A DNA stretch of 64,000 bases from Sphingomonas cavernae (GCF_003590775.1 NZ_QYUM01000003.1:622501-686500), one strand, 5' to 3'; positions 17,390 to 26,504 are shown, counted from the first letter of the stretch. The notes: generated by a model not told the origin, from the sequence alone. Numbers and translations are program-made.

Positions 17390-19147
17390 ATGGGCGTCGC
17401 GATCGATCGAAACAGGCTCAAGCCTTCCGGAAGGGAGAGCGGGAAACCGCCTCTCACGACGCTACGCCTGTCGGTTTCCGAGCATCTTCCCGCCTTTGTC
17501 GAGGCGCGCCAGCACTACCTCGATGCCTTGCCGATTGCGGCTGCAGTCGTGGGCGTCGGGCCGCGCGGTCGCTTCGTCGAATGCAGCAACGCAGCCTTCC
17601 AGCAATTGAGCAGGCCGGTGACGGGCAAGGCACGCTCGGGCGAGACGCTGCTCGATCGCAATGCGCTGGGCGATCGGGTCTTCGAGTTTCTGATCAGTGG
17701 CGACGCGCATAGCGACTTCGACTGGCAGGATGGCGACATGATCGCTGGCCGTCATTTCGCGGTTCGGCTGGCGCGACTCGCCGAAACCGATGTCTCGGGC
17801 GCGCGCTGCATGCTGAGCTTGCTCGACCGTACCGCCGAACTGCAGACTGAACAAAACCTGCGGCGCGAAATGCTGTCCGACAGCCTGACCGGCCTGCCCA
17901 ACCGTGCGGGCTTCACCGAACTGCTCGAACAGGCGTCAGCGGACCCTGAACAGCATTTTGCGGTGCTGATTGTCGACCTCGTTCGCTTCAGCCGGATCAA
18001 CGAGTGTGTCGGGCCGATGGCGGGTGACGAACTCATCATCACCGTGGCGCGACGGCTGGTGCAGGCGCTGCGCGCAGGCGACAGGCTGGCGCGGATCGGT
18101 GGCGACGAATTTGGTATCCTCATCCGGATCGTCGACGGCCCGGGCGATGCGCTGCATATCGCGCGACGCGTCCAGGACGTGCTGTCGGCGCCTTTTCGCC
18201 TCACCGACCTTGAAATCCGCGTCGAATGTTCGATCGGCTGCGCGCTGATGAACGAAAGCGTGGGTGACGTTGAAAAGCTCGTCCGCCACGCCCAGTTCGC
18301 GCTCAAGCGCGCCAAGGAGACGGGAAAGACCGAAATATATCAGCCCACCGCGTTCAACATGGCGCGCAGGCGTTTCAGCCTGGAAACGGAGTTGCGTCGC
18401 GCGGTGGAGGGCAATCGGCTGCATCTCGCCTTTCAGCCACTGATCGATCTTTCAAATGACCGCGTCGCCGGTTTCGAAGCGCTCGCGCGCTGGCAGGACG
18501 AGGAACATGGCGAGATTTCGCCGACCGATTTCATCCCTGTCGCGGAGGAATCGGGGCTTATCGTGCCGCTCGGACGCTGGGCGCTCGATGCAGCGGCACG
18601 AACGCTTGCCGGCTGGGATCTGCGCGCAGGTGGGCCGCTGCCGGTCAAGGTCAGCGTCAACCTTTCCGCTATCCAGCTAGCGCGCGACGATGTCGCGTCG
18701 GCAGTAGCCTCCGCGCTCGGGAGCGCTGGTATTGAAGGTTCGCGCTTCACGCTCGAGCTCACCGAAAGCGCGGTCATCGCCGATCCCGAGCGCGCGGTGC
18801 GCGTGCTCGATGCGCTCAAGGAACTCGACACGTCGATCGCGGTCGACGATTTCGGCACGGGCTATTCCAGTCTTGCCTATCTGCAGCGCCTGCCGCTCGA
18901 CATTCTCAAGATCGACCGAAGCTTCATCACGGGTATGCTCGAGGACAAGAACAAGGTCGCGATTGTCCGCGCCATCCTTTCGCTGGCCGATGCGCTCGGG
19001 CTCAAGACGACCGCCGAAGGCGTCGAATCGATCGAACTGTCGCGCACGCTTGCCGCGCTGGGGTGCGCGATGGGGCAGGGCTTTCACTATTCGGGACCGC
19101 TCGATGGCGATGCGGCCTACACCTATTTGCGCGAACGCAACGCCTGA
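17390..19147 (+). CDS. bifunctional diguanylate cyclase / c-di-GMP phosphodiesterase (PAS-like, GGDEF, EAL)
   Basis: 585 residues. An N-terminal PAS-like sensor (about 35-155) is followed by a GGDEF domain (160-320) and an EAL domain (330-580). G-G-D-E-F is intact at 237-241 and is preceded by an inhibitory-site motif R-A-G-D at 228-231. E-A-L is intact at 363-365, with D-D-F-G-T-G-Y-S-S-L downstream. On motifs alone, both synthesis and degradation of c-di-GMP are possible. No TM segment, so it is probably cytoplasmic. Its last 25 bases overlap the convergent cca gene. Confidence 0.93.
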   Translation: MGVAIDRNRLKPSGRESGKPPLTTLRLSVSEHLPAFVEARQHYLDALPIAAAVVGVGPRGRFVECSNAAFQQLSRPVTGKARSGETLLDRNALGDRVFEFLISGDAHSDFDWQDGDMIAGRHFAVRLARLAETDVSGARCMLSLLDRTAELQTEQNLRREMLSDSLTGLPNRAGFTELLEQASADPEQHFAVLIVDLVRFSRINECVGPMAGDELIITVARRLVQALRAGDRLARIGGDEFGILIRIVDGPGDALHIARRVQDVLSAPFRLTDLEIRVECSIGCALMNESVGDVEKLVRHAQFALKRAKETGKTEIYQPTAFNMARRRFSLETELRRAVEGNRLHLAFQPLIDLSNDRVAGFEALARWQDEEHGEISPTDFIPVAEESGLIVPLGRWALDAAARTLAGWDLRAGGPLPVKVSVNLSAIQLARDDVASAVASALGSAGIEGSRFTLELTESAVIADPERAVRVLDALKELDTSIAVDDFGTGYSSLAYLQRLPLDILKIDRSFITGMLEDKNKVAIVRAILSLADALGLKTTAEGVESIELSRTLAALGCAMGQGFHYSGPLDGDAAYTYLRERNA

Positions 19148-20340
19148 GCCACGACATCATCGGCGATCGCCGATATGCGCGCTGCGTCGGGGAAGTCCTC
19201 GTCTATCCAGCGACGCTCTACCTCCTGCAACGCTTTCGCGACAACGGGACCCGCCACCAGCCCACGCGCCACAAGCGTGCCGCCGCCGATCGGCATCCGG
19301 GGCCGTTCCGCCGTGTTGACCAGCTTCACCTGGGCGACGATCTCGTCGGCGGGAAGTTGCGAAAGCAGCAGCCGGTCCGTCGCTGAAACCGCCCCCCAGC
19401 GATAAAGGAGTTCGCGCGGCCTGCATTCATCCGCGCCGAGCGCAATTCCGATCCGTTTGCGCTGCGCGTTCGAGAGCTTCAATCGCGCGGCGATCGCATC
19501 GGCCTTGTCCGCATTTGCGGGAACCAGCGCAATCAGTCGACGCAGCGCATCGGACGCAATGGCCGCCTCGCGCTCGTTGCTGATCAGGCTTTTTAGGCGG
19601 ACAAGCGAGTCCGGTCCGATCTCGGGAATGATCGCGCTGAATATGTCGGCCTCGATCATCAGCGCGATCGTCGGCGCGGGATCGGGAAGTCCAAGCAGTT
19701 TCAACAATTCGTCAGCAATGCGCTCGCGCGAAAGCGCCATCAGATCGCGCGCGCGCGCGCGGCAGGCGGCAAGCGCCGACGTGTCGGGCGCGCCCGTGCC
19801 AAAGCGTGCATGGAAGCGGAAGAAACGCAGGATGCGCAGATGATCCTCGGCGATCCGTGTCAGCGCGTCGCCGATAAAGCGGATGCGCCCCGCGGCAAGG
19901 TCTTCGGCGCCGCCGAAATAGTCGAAGATCTCGCCGCTCGCCGGGTCGGCATAGAGCGCGTTGATCGTGAAGTCGCGCCGTGCGGCGTCCTCGCGCCAGT
20001 CATCCGAAAAGGCGACGGTGGCGCGGCGACCATCGGTCGAAACGTCGCGGCGCAGCGTCGTCACCTCGATCGGGCCGCCGGGCAGAATCGCGGTCACCGT
20101 GCCGTGGTCTATCCCCGTTGGCACCACCTTGATCCGGGCGGCGCGCATCCGCTGCATCGCCTGATCGGGGCGCATGCGCGTCGCAATGTCGACGTCCTGC
20201 ACTTCGTGCCCGAGCAGCGTGTCGCGCACTGCGCCACCGACGAAACGCGCTTGGCCATCGTCCGCATCGAGCGCGTCGAGCAGTGGGACCATACCTTCAC
20301 GGTGTTGCCATTGCGCGTCGGGAAGAATCAGTCCGCCCAA
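19123..20340 (-). CDS. cca: CCA tRNA nucleotidyltransferase
   Basis: 405 residues. It adds or repairs the 3' CCA of tRNAs. Present: V-G-G-A-V-R-D, D-V-D-I-A-T metal-binding aspartates, and R-R-D-F-T-I-N-A-L (motif C), followed by the helical neck/body. Start is TTG 20340: GGAGG precedes it by six bases, and the segment L-I-L-P-D-A-Q-W that it includes is usual for alphaproteobacterial members. The start overlaps the upstream Nudix gene by 13 bases. Third gene of a DUF1285-Nudix-cca operon. Confidence 0.95.
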   Translation of the reverse strand: MGGLILPDAQWQHREGMVPLLDALDADDGQARFVGGAVRDTLLGHEVQDVDIATRMRPDQAMQRMRAARIKVVPTGIDHGTVTAILPGGPIEVTTLRRDVSTDGRRATVAFSDDWREDAARRDFTINALYADPASGEIFDYFGGAEDLAAGRIRFIGDALTRIAEDHLRILRFFRFHARFGTGAPDTSALAACRARARDLMALSRERIADELLKLLGLPDPAPTIALMIEADIFSAIIPEIGPDSLVRLKSLISNEREAAIASDALRRLIALVPANADKADAIAARLKLSNAQRKRIGIALGADECRPRELLYRWGAVSATDRLLLSQLPADEIVAQVKLVNTAERPRMPIGGGTLVARGLVAGPVVAKALQEVERRWIDEDFPDAARISAIADDVVAQALRSRK

Positions 20341-20930
20341 ATGATCCTCCGCGCCAGGTTGACGATCATTGCGGCAGTCGCGCCCCAGATGCGCCGGCCC
20401 TCATAGTTGATCTCGTAATAATGCCGCTCGCGCCCCTGCCATTCGACCGCCTGTTCCATATGGTTGGCGGGTTCGAGCAGGAAGGAAAGCGGAACTTCGA
20501 ACCATTCAGTTACCTCCGCCGAATTGGCCACGAGCGGAAGGTCGGGCGGCACGACGCCGATGACGGGCGTGACCTGATAGCCGGTGATCGTCCGATAACG
20601 GTCGATTGTGCCGATCACCGTCACCACATCGGGAGGCAGGGCGATTTCCTCCTCCGCCTCGCGCAGCGCCGCATCTATCGCGCCATTGTCGCCGGGATCT
20701 ATCCGGCCGCCCGGAAAGGCGATCTGACCGGCATGGCTGCGCATCGTCTCGGGCCGCTGCGTCAGGATCACGCCGGGATCGGCACGATCGGTGACCGCGA
20801 TCAGCACGGCTGCGGGCACCAGCACCTCGTTCGTACCGATCAGCGCGTCGCGATCGTCCCCCATCAAAAGGATCGGCGAATCGGTGTGGCCGCGCGCCAG
20901 CGCATGGCGCAGCTTTTCGGCAAGGATCAT
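20328..20930 (-). CDS. Nudix hydrolase, CoA pyrophosphatase type
   Basis: 200 residues from ATG 20930, which overlaps the DUF1285 stop as ATGA. The UPF0035/CoA-pyrophosphatase signature is clear: L-T-Q-R-P-E-T-M-R-S-H-A-G-Q-I-A-F-P-G-G, followed at once by the Nudix box with R-E-A-E-E-E. It is expected to split CoA or oxidised CoA into phosphopantetheine and 3',5'-ADP. Middle gene of the operon; its 3' end overlaps cca by 13 bases. Confidence 0.93.
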   Translation of the reverse strand: MILAEKLRHALARGHTDSPILLMGDDRDALIGTNEVLVPAAVLIAVTDRADPGVILTQRPETMRSHAGQIAFPGGRIDPGDNGAIDAALREAEEEIALPPDVVTVIGTIDRYRTITGYQVTPVIGVVPPDLPLVANSAEVTEWFEVPLSFLLEPANHMEQAVEWQGRERHYYEINYEGRRIWGATAAMIVNLARRIIWAD

Positions 20931-21496
20931 GGCGCGGGCTCCAGTGGGAAGAAGGCGCCGTTGCTCCACAGACCCGGCGGTTCGGAGCCATTGGTCAGCG
21001 CAAGATTGGCGAGTTCGTACCAGACGGACCGAGCGAGCAGCGCCTCGAGTCCACCGCGCACGCTCAGATAGGGGTGCGGGCCATCGGCCGTTGCCGCGAA
21101 GCGGACCGGATGATCGCGGCCGGCCAGGACGATATCGCCGGTGTTCAGCCGAAAGCCCAGCATTGCGTCGCGGCCTGCGCCATCGATTTTCACCTCGACT
21201 GCGACAAACGGGGCATCCTCGACTTCGATGTCGAGCTTTTCAACGGGGGTGACGAGCACATAGCCGCCATCGGGCTCGCGCCGCAAAATGCTCGAAAACA
21301 ATCGCACCATCGCCGGACGGCCGATCGGTGAGCCTTGATGAAACCAGGTGCCGTCGCGCGCGATCCGCATCTCGCTGTCGCCGCAATGCGTCGGGTTCCA
21401 GCTCGCGACCGGCGGTAACCGACGTTCGTCAGCCAGCTTCGCGACCTCGGCGAGCGACAGGCGGGTGAGGTCGTCGGGGGGCGGGAGCATCGGCAT
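20927..21496 (-). CDS. DUF1285 domain protein
   Basis: 189 residues, matching DUF1285 along its length: C-G-D-S-E-M-R-I-A-R-D-G-T-W-F-H-Q-G-S-P-I near residues 38-58 and a C-terminal strand L-E-P. Structures of the family show a two-domain beta fold, but the function is unknown. It is first in the DUF1285-Nudix-cca operon, a recurrent alphaproteobacterial arrangement that may link it to tRNA or nucleotide housekeeping. Confidence 0.9.
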   Translation of the reverse strand: MPMLPPPDDLTRLSLAEVAKLADERRLPPVASWNPTHCGDSEMRIARDGTWFHQGSPIGRPAMVRLFSSILRREPDGGYVLVTPVEKLDIEVEDAPFVAVEVKIDGAGRDAMLGFRLNTGDIVLAGRDHPVRFAATADGPHPYLSVRGGLEALLARSVWYELANLALTNGSEPPGLWSNGAFFPLEPAP

Positions 21497-21540
21497 GGTC
21501 GGCTTCGATTAGGCGAAGCTGCGCCCGAGCGCAAAGCGCA

Positions 21541-22050
21541 TCATGCGGGTCGTGGCACGATCCGTCCGGTACGCGGTACGGCGCTGCCGTTCCGGGCGAG
21601 CGCGAGCAGCCGATGGCGCTCTACGGGGCCGTCGATCACCCATTCGCGCGTTTCTTCGGCGGAGAAGCCGAAGAAACGGCCATAATATTCGGGGTCGCCA
21701 ATCATCATCAGCGCGGGGAAATCCCCCGTCTCCCAAGCGGCGAGCGTCGCGCGCATCAACGCCTTGCCGATCCCGCCCTGCTGAACCTCGGGCTCGACCG
21801 CGACGGGGCCCAGCATCACCAGCGGATCTACGGTGCCGTCTTCGCGCGCGATCATCACGGGCCAGCACTGAATCGAGCCGAGCAGGCCGCCATCATCACC
21901 CACAACCGCGAAACTCAGTTCCTCGATCACGTGCGTCCCCGCGCGCAACCGATAGGCGGTGCGCCCGAACCGGTCGGCTCCAAAGGCGTCGTCGAGCAAT
22001 TTTTCCACCGCCACATCAGGAATGCGCTGCAGTGGCACGATCTCTGCCAC
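21541..22050 (-). CDS. GNAT family N-acetyltransferase
   Basis: 169 residues from GTG 22050 (AAGGA seven bases upstream). The acetyl-CoA motif A is L-G-P-V-A-V-E-P-E-V-Q-Q-G-G-I-G-K-A-L-M (about residues 80-100). Also present are L-S-F-A-V-V-G-D (motif D/C region) and Y-Y-G-R-F-F-G-F, typical of the YhbS-like subgroup. The in-frame open stretch further upstream is antisense to folB and is not counted. Substrate unknown. Divergent from folB. Confidence 0.9.
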   Translation of the reverse strand: MAEIVPLQRIPDVAVEKLLDDAFGADRFGRTAYRLRAGTHVIEELSFAVVGDDGGLLGSIQCWPVMIAREDGTVDPLVMLGPVAVEPEVQQGGIGKALMRATLAAWETGDFPALMMIGDPEYYGRFFGFSAEETREWVIDGPVERHRLLALARNGSAVPRTGRIVPRPA

Positions 22051-22164
22051 AGGCTGTTCCTTTCCGAGTGCGTGATGGACCTTGGGCGCGAGGCGCTTTA
22101 GCGGTTTCGCCGCTGATGAAAAGCGCGAATCGGATGGCCGAGCGCGCGACGCGGAAGAGAGTTG

Positions 22165-22536
22165 ATGGAAGACACGCTTCAATTGCAGGTGCTCGATCTC
22201 GAAGTGCCCGTCCTCACGGGCATCTATTCGGAGGAAACGCATCTGCCGCAGCCGCTGCGTATCTCGGTGCGTGTGGACCTCGATTGTCCCGCGCGCTTCG
22301 ATCCCGACACGCCGCTGACTGCGTCCAAGAACTATATGGATCTGAAGCATGCCGCGATGACGGCGCTGCCCCAGGGCGTGCACTTCACGCTGGTCGAAGC
22401 GGTCGCCGAGCATATTTGCGACACGCTGTTCATTCAGGATGCGCGCGTGCGGCGCGTGCGCGTGGACATCGTCAAGATCGCGATCGCCGAGGGCAATGAA
22501 TCGATCGGCATTTCGCTGACGAGGCACCGCAAGTGA
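22165..22536 (+). CDS. folB: dihydroneopterin aldolase
   Basis: 123 residues from ATG 22165 (GGAAGAGA upstream). It converts dihydroneopterin to hydroxymethyl-dihydropterin and glycolaldehyde in folate synthesis. Family features: the G-I-Y-S-E-E-T core near residue 19, a central Y-M-D-L loop, and V-E-A-V-A-E-H-I-C-D near residue 80, with the invariant Glu that anchors the pterin. The stop overlaps the GTG of the next gene (GTGA), so a pterin-pathway operon is likely. Confidence 0.87.
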   Translation: MEDTLQLQVLDLEVPVLTGIYSEETHLPQPLRISVRVDLDCPARFDPDTPLTASKNYMDLKHAAMTALPQGVHFTLVEAVAEHICDTLFIQDARVRRVRVDIVKIAIAEGNESIGISLTRHRK

Positions 22537-23297
22537 AGCTCGCGCTGGTCACCGGCGGTTGCCACCGGGTCGGTGCCGCCATCTCGGCGCGGCTGGCCGA
22601 GGCGGGCTGGGCCATCGCACTGCACGGCCGTCACGCGGCCGAGCCCGATGCGCCGCTGCTGGCGCGGCTGGAGCGATCGGGCAGCGCGTGGCATGGCTTC
22701 GCCGCAGATCTGGCGGATCAAAACCAGCTCGCCGCGCTCGTCGGACAAGTGATCGATCACTTTGGTGCGGCGCCGACGTTGCTCGTCAACAATGCCTCGA
22801 TTTTTGGCGACGACGATGTCGCCACCATGACGCTCGACACGCTAACCGCGCATTTCACCGTCAATACCGCTGCACCCGCGTTGCTCGCACGCGAGGTCGC
22901 GGCGCGCGCCGCCGAGGGCGAACCGGCGGTCATCATCAACATCCTCGACCAGCGGATCCGTCATCCCGGCGGCGATCAGGCGAGCTACACGATATCCAAG
23001 CTGGCGCTTGCGGGCGCGACCGAGATGCTTGCACGCGCGCTCGCGCCCCACGCCCGGGTTTGCGGTGTCGCGCCAGGACTGACCTTGCCCACCGACGATT
23101 ATCTGCCCGCGCAAATGACGGCGATCCGGGCCGAGATGCCGCTCGGGCTACTGCCCGACCCGGACGATATTGCCGACGCCGTGCTCTATCTGGCGCGCGC
23201 GCGCGCGACCACGGGGCAGGTGATCTATGTCGACGGCGGCGCCAATCTCGCCGCGTTCGAACGCGACTTCATCTATCTGGGCGCAGAGGAAGGCTGA
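22533..23297 (+). CDS. SDR oxidoreductase of the pteridine-reductase / FolM type
   Basis: 254 residues from GTG 22533, overlapping the folB stop by 4 bases. The Rossmann motif is T-G-G-C-H-R-V-G (7-14), and N-N-A-S is at 86-89. The catalytic set is Asp139-Tyr152-Lys156: Asp takes the usual SDR Ser place and lies exactly 13 residues before the Tyr, as in trypanosomatid PTR1 and related pteridine reductases. V-A-P-G-L-T-L-P follows as the substrate loop. Together with folB next door, this points to reduction of dihydrofolate or dihydromonapterin. Confidence 0.86.
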   Translation: MKLALVTGGCHRVGAAISARLAEAGWAIALHGRHAAEPDAPLLARLERSGSAWHGFAADLADQNQLAALVGQVIDHFGAAPTLLVNNASIFGDDDVATMTLDTLTAHFTVNTAAPALLAREVAARAAEGEPAVIINILDQRIRHPGGDQASYTISKLALAGATEMLARALAPHARVCGVAPGLTLPTDDYLPAQMTAIRAEMPLGLLPDPDDIADAVLYLARARATTGQVIYVDGGANLAAFERDFIYLGAEEG

Positions 23298-24130
23298 GCC
23301 GCGCGCGTGCGAACGCAGCGGCCAAGGCCTTCGCGGACGAGGCGATAATCGGCTTGAGCGATTTCGGCCTGTGTTGCGTCGAGCGACTCGAGATTCTGCG
23401 CGGGCAACCGGGCGGGCAGCGAACAGGCCAGGCGGTACCAGAGCAGCGTACCGGGCTGGGGCGGGCGCGCCGCCTCATCAACGATCTCGCCGAGCGCAAC
23501 CGCCCAGCGTGGCGCCTGACCCGGCCGGCGCAGCACGATGACTGAAATCGGATCCCCCGTTTGCGTGCTGAGGAAGATCTGCGTCTCGCCTTCGCCCGGA
23601 AGCGTGCCTGCGGTGTGGAACGCGCCGCCGACTCCCGTAATTCTGGGCGGCGAATCGGGTGCAGTAAGCTCGGTGAGAATCGCGCGGAGCTGCGCATCCG
23701 TCGATTCGCTCCACGCCAACTGCGCGTCGGGTGCGACGAGCTGAAGGCTTCCGGCTTGTCCGGACACGGGGCGCGCAAGCAGCAAGACCCTTGATTTCTT
23801 CAGCTTTGGCGCCCGCCCGCGGGCATCGAGCGGAACGTCGGCCACATAGCTGATTTTTGCCGGACTGCCTCCGGCGCCGCGAATCAGCGCCAGCACATCG
23901 GCCTCGACATAGAAACGCGCTTTGCTGGCGGGCAGGTTGGTAGCTTGCGCGCCTTCGAGACGAATCGCATCACGGATGCGGGCATCGAGCACCACGGGCG
24001 CCGCATCGGCCAGGTCCGCCAGATCGGCATAGCTGTATTGTGGCGATGCAGCAACCGGTTGAGCGGTTGAATTTGCGGGAAAAACCGCGGCGGTAGCGGC
24101 CAACGCCGCGACAAGTTTCCATATTGTCAT
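23273..24130 (-). CDS. secreted hypothetical protein
   Basis: 285 residues from ATG 24130. A signal peptide (about 1-23, core L-V-A-A-L-A-A-T-A-A-V-F-P-A) precedes a soluble body of beta-rich character, with Y-S-Y-A-D-L-A-D-L near the start of the mature part and A-P-V-V-L-D-A-R-I. I do not recognise a domain; similar proteins occur in sphingomonads without annotation. The 3' end overlaps the convergent SDR gene by 25 bases, and it is divergent from tonB. Probably periplasmic. Confidence 0.72.
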   Translation of the reverse strand: MTIWKLVAALAATAAVFPANSTAQPVAASPQYSYADLADLADAAPVVLDARIRDAIRLEGAQATNLPASKARFYVEADVLALIRGAGGSPAKISYVADVPLDARGRAPKLKKSRVLLLARPVSGQAGSLQLVAPDAQLAWSESTDAQLRAILTELTAPDSPPRITGVGGAFHTAGTLPGEGETQIFLSTQTGDPISVIVLRRPGQAPRWAVALGEIVDEAARPPQPGTLLWYRLACSLPARLPAQNLESLDATQAEIAQADYRLVREGLGRCVRTRAAQPSSAPR

Positions 24131-24377
24131 AAAGGCTCCATAACCCGTCTCTAGAGGCTTTGGCGACGTGTGTCTTAACCCAAGATGGAGCGCCTGTCGG
24201 GGCACTGGGGCCGGCGGGGAAACAAAGCAATTGCGTCGGCACAAGTGTGGCGATAGAGACACAGTTCTGCCTTAAGATACAATAAATCGTGGCAGAGCGG
24301 GTCACAGGCGATTCCGACGCAGGAGGTCGGAGGCGCGCTCCGCTCCGTTATGTGAATAGAGGGAGTATCGTTTCTGA

Positions 24378-25028
24378 ATGGCTTATGCTGATAGATCGCA
24401 AGGTTCGAGCCGCACGATCGCGATCGTTATCGTCGCGCTTCTGCACGCGGTACTCGGATACGCCTTCGTCACCGGACTGGCCTATAACGTGGTCAAGAAG
24501 GCGGCTGAGGATCTGAACGTCTTCGACGTCGAGGATGAACCGCCTCCACCCGAGGAAGAGCCGCCGCCACCGCCGCCGGACAAGCCCATTGAACCACCGC
24601 CGGTCGTGTCACCTCCGCCGATCGTGCAGACCAATGTGGCTCCGCCCCCGATCATCCAGACCCAGGCAGTCGCCCCGCCGGTGTTCACCCCGGCACCCGT
24701 CGCTGCTCCGCCACCACCGCCGCCGGCTCCGCCGCGCGTCGCCAAGAAGGCCGAGCAACGTGGCGGTTCGATTTCGGACGCCGACTATCCGCCCGCAGCG
24801 GTGCGTGCGGGTGACGCCGGAACGACGACCGTGCGTTTCACGGTGGGTGCAGACGGGCGTGTCAGTGCTTGCGATGTGACAGGGTCGAGTGGCTCATCCA
24901 TTCTGGACGCCGAAACCTGCAAGCTCATCCTGCGTCGCTTCCGTTACCGTCCTGCTGAAGATGCAGGTGGTGCCAAGATTGCCGAGACCAAGACCCAGCG
25001 CGTCACCTGGCGCCTGCCCAAGGATTGA
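24378..25028 (+). CDS. tonB: TonB energy-transducing protein
   Basis: 216 residues. One N-terminal TM anchor (about 14-33) is followed by a long Pro/Glu-rich periplasmic spacer (54-120) and a C-terminal TonB domain (about 130-216) with Y-P-P-A-A-V-R-A-G and V-x-F-T-V-x-x-D-G-R-V. It couples the proton gradient captured by ExbB/ExbD to outer-membrane receptors for iron complexes or glycans. First gene of tonB-exbB-exbD-exbD. A possible -10 (TACAAT, 24278-24283) lies about 95 bases upstream. Confidence 0.95.
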   Translation: MAYADRSQGSSRTIAIVIVALLHAVLGYAFVTGLAYNVVKKAAEDLNVFDVEDEPPPPEEEPPPPPPDKPIEPPPVVSPPPIVQTNVAPPPIIQTQAVAPPVFTPAPVAAPPPPPPAPPRVAKKAEQRGGSISDADYPPAAVRAGDAGTTTVRFTVGADGRVSACDVTGSSGSSILDAETCKLILRRFRYRPAEDAGGAKIAETKTQRVTWRLPKD

Positions 25029-25088
25029 TCCCGGACAATTGTGCCATCCGCGTTTTTGCAGTCTTAATTTGAGAGGAAAGTAACCCCA

Positions 25089-25874
25089 ATGTTTATTCAA
25101 TTCGCAGCAGCCGCGGCCGGAGCCGCCCCCGCCGCCCACGCCGGTGAAAACCCTTACGGCCTGATGGCCGCGCTCGAGCAGGGCGGTACCATTGCATGGG
25201 CCGTGTTCCTGATCCTCTGCGCGATGTCGGTCTTCTCGTTCTACATCATGTTCACCAAGCTGTTCGAACAGCAGAAGATCATCAACCAGTCGAAGCGCGT
25301 TCGTTCGAGCTTCTGGAACAACCCCAGCCTGAAGGAAGGCGCTGCCAAGCTCGAGAAGAACTCGGCCTACAAGCAGATCGTCGACGACGGCCTCATCGCG
25401 ATGGACCAGCACAACAAGCTGACCGACCCTGTCGAAGCGCATGACTGGCTCCACGGCTCGCTGCAGCGCAGCCAGAACGCGATCAACTCGAAGCTCGGCA
25501 CGGGCCTCGCGTTCCTCGCGACGGTCGGCGCGACCGCACCGTTCATCGGTCTGTTCGGTACGGTTATCGGCATCTACCGCGCGCTCATCAAGATCGGTGC
25601 GTCGGGTCAGGCGTCGATCGACGTCGTCGCCGGTCCGGTCGGTGAAGCGCTGATCATGACCGCGCTCGGTCTGGCCGTCGCCGTTCCCGCGGTGCTTGCC
25701 TATAACTGGCTGCAGCGCCGCAACAAGTCGATCGCCGAAGACCTCGCTGCCTTCTCGAACGACGTACACGGCTACATGGTCTCGAACGGTGCGGTGAAGC
25801 CGGCCGTCGTTGGCCGCCCCGCCCCGGCCGCGAAGCCCGCGACCGCCACGGCTGGCGCTGCCACCAAGGCCTGA
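25089..25874 (+). CDS. exbB: ExbB/TolQ/MotA-type proton channel protein
   Basis: 261 residues. A short N-terminal periplasmic segment precedes TM1 (about 37-60). A cytoplasmic loop follows, then TM2 and TM3 (about 140-215) with F-L-A-T-V-G-A-T-A-P-F-I-G-L-F-G-T-V and V-A-G-P-V-G-E-A-L, the MotA/TolQ/ExbB signature. The C-terminal tail is Ala/Pro-rich. It forms the pentameric channel around ExbD that powers TonB. Confidence 0.95.
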   Translation: MFIQFAAAAAGAAPAAHAGENPYGLMAALEQGGTIAWAVFLILCAMSVFSFYIMFTKLFEQQKIINQSKRVRSSFWNNPSLKEGAAKLEKNSAYKQIVDDGLIAMDQHNKLTDPVEAHDWLHGSLQRSQNAINSKLGTGLAFLATVGATAPFIGLFGTVIGIYRALIKIGASGQASIDVVAGPVGEALIMTALGLAVAVPAVLAYNWLQRRNKSIAEDLAAFSNDVHGYMVSNGAVKPAVVGRPAPAAKPATATAGAATKA

Positions 25875-25888
25875 TTACGGATATGGAG

Positions 25889-25909
25889 CGGCGGCCTGTC
25901 GGGTCGCCG
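25889..25909 (+). other. intercistronic hairpin between exbB and exbD
   Basis: An eight-pair GC stem (25889-25896 with 25902-25909, one G-T pair) around a five-base loop. There is no immediate T-tract. Sitting 15 bases after the exbB stop, it could stabilise the upstream mRNA or partly terminate, which would favour ExbB over ExbD. Confidence 0.4.
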
Positions 25910-25982
25910 TTCCGTCTTCCGATGACTTTTTCGGCGGCGCATGGCGCCATGCCGGAAGCATAGCAGGATAGGATCCGAATAC

Positions 25983-26477
25983 ATGGCAATCAGTGCTGGA
26001 CCCAGTGGGGGCGATAGTGACACCCCTATGTCGGACATCAACACGACGCCGCTCGTGGATGTCATGCTGGTGCTCCTCATCATCTTCCTGATCGCGGTTC
26101 CGGTCGTGATCCAGACGGTTGACCTCAAGCTTCCCGAGGTTCGCCACGACCCGACGACCACCAAGCCGGAGAACGTCTCGCTCTCCGTCAAGGCCGGACC
26201 GGCGGGCGAATGCGAGGTTTACTGGAATCTCACCCCGGTCAGCTCGCAGGAATTGCTCGATCGTGCAGTTGCGAAGCTGAAAGCGGAGATCGACAAGAAG
26301 GGCGGTCTGGAAAACTTCACCGCAGAGGACATGCCCGAGGCGCATATCCGCGGCGACGTGAACACGCCCTACCGCTGCATTGGCGGTACGATCTTCACGA
26401 TGCAGATGGCCGGTTTTTCGCGCGTTGGATTTATTTCCGAGCCGCCGGCGGGCAGCTTCGTTGCCCAGCGTCTGTAA
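25983..26477 (+). CDS. exbD: ExbD/TolR biopolymer-transport protein (first copy)
   Basis: 164 residues from ATG 25983. A short cytoplasmic N-terminus leads to M-S-D-I-N-T-T-P-L-V-D-V-M-L-V-L-L-I-I-F, the ExbD TM signature; the Asp of P-L-V-D is the proton-carrying residue. The periplasmic part is longer than in the second copy and contains two Cys residues (in E-C-E-V-Y-W and Y-R-C-I-G), possibly forming a disulfide. Confidence 0.93.
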   Translation: MAISAGPSGGDSDTPMSDINTTPLVDVMLVLLIIFLIAVPVVIQTVDLKLPEVRHDPTTTKPENVSLSVKAGPAGECEVYWNLTPVSSQELLDRAVAKLKAEIDKKGGLENFTAEDMPEAHIRGDVNTPYRCIGGTIFTMQMAGFSRVGFISEPPAGSFVAQRL

Positions 26478-26504
26478 TCAGAAGAGTTTGAGGAGTTAGC
26501 TGAA

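Noticed and set aside
22051-22527. N-terminal extension of the acetyltransferase frame
   Set aside because: This part is antisense to folB; a GTG with a good RBS at 22050 gives a normal-length GNAT protein.
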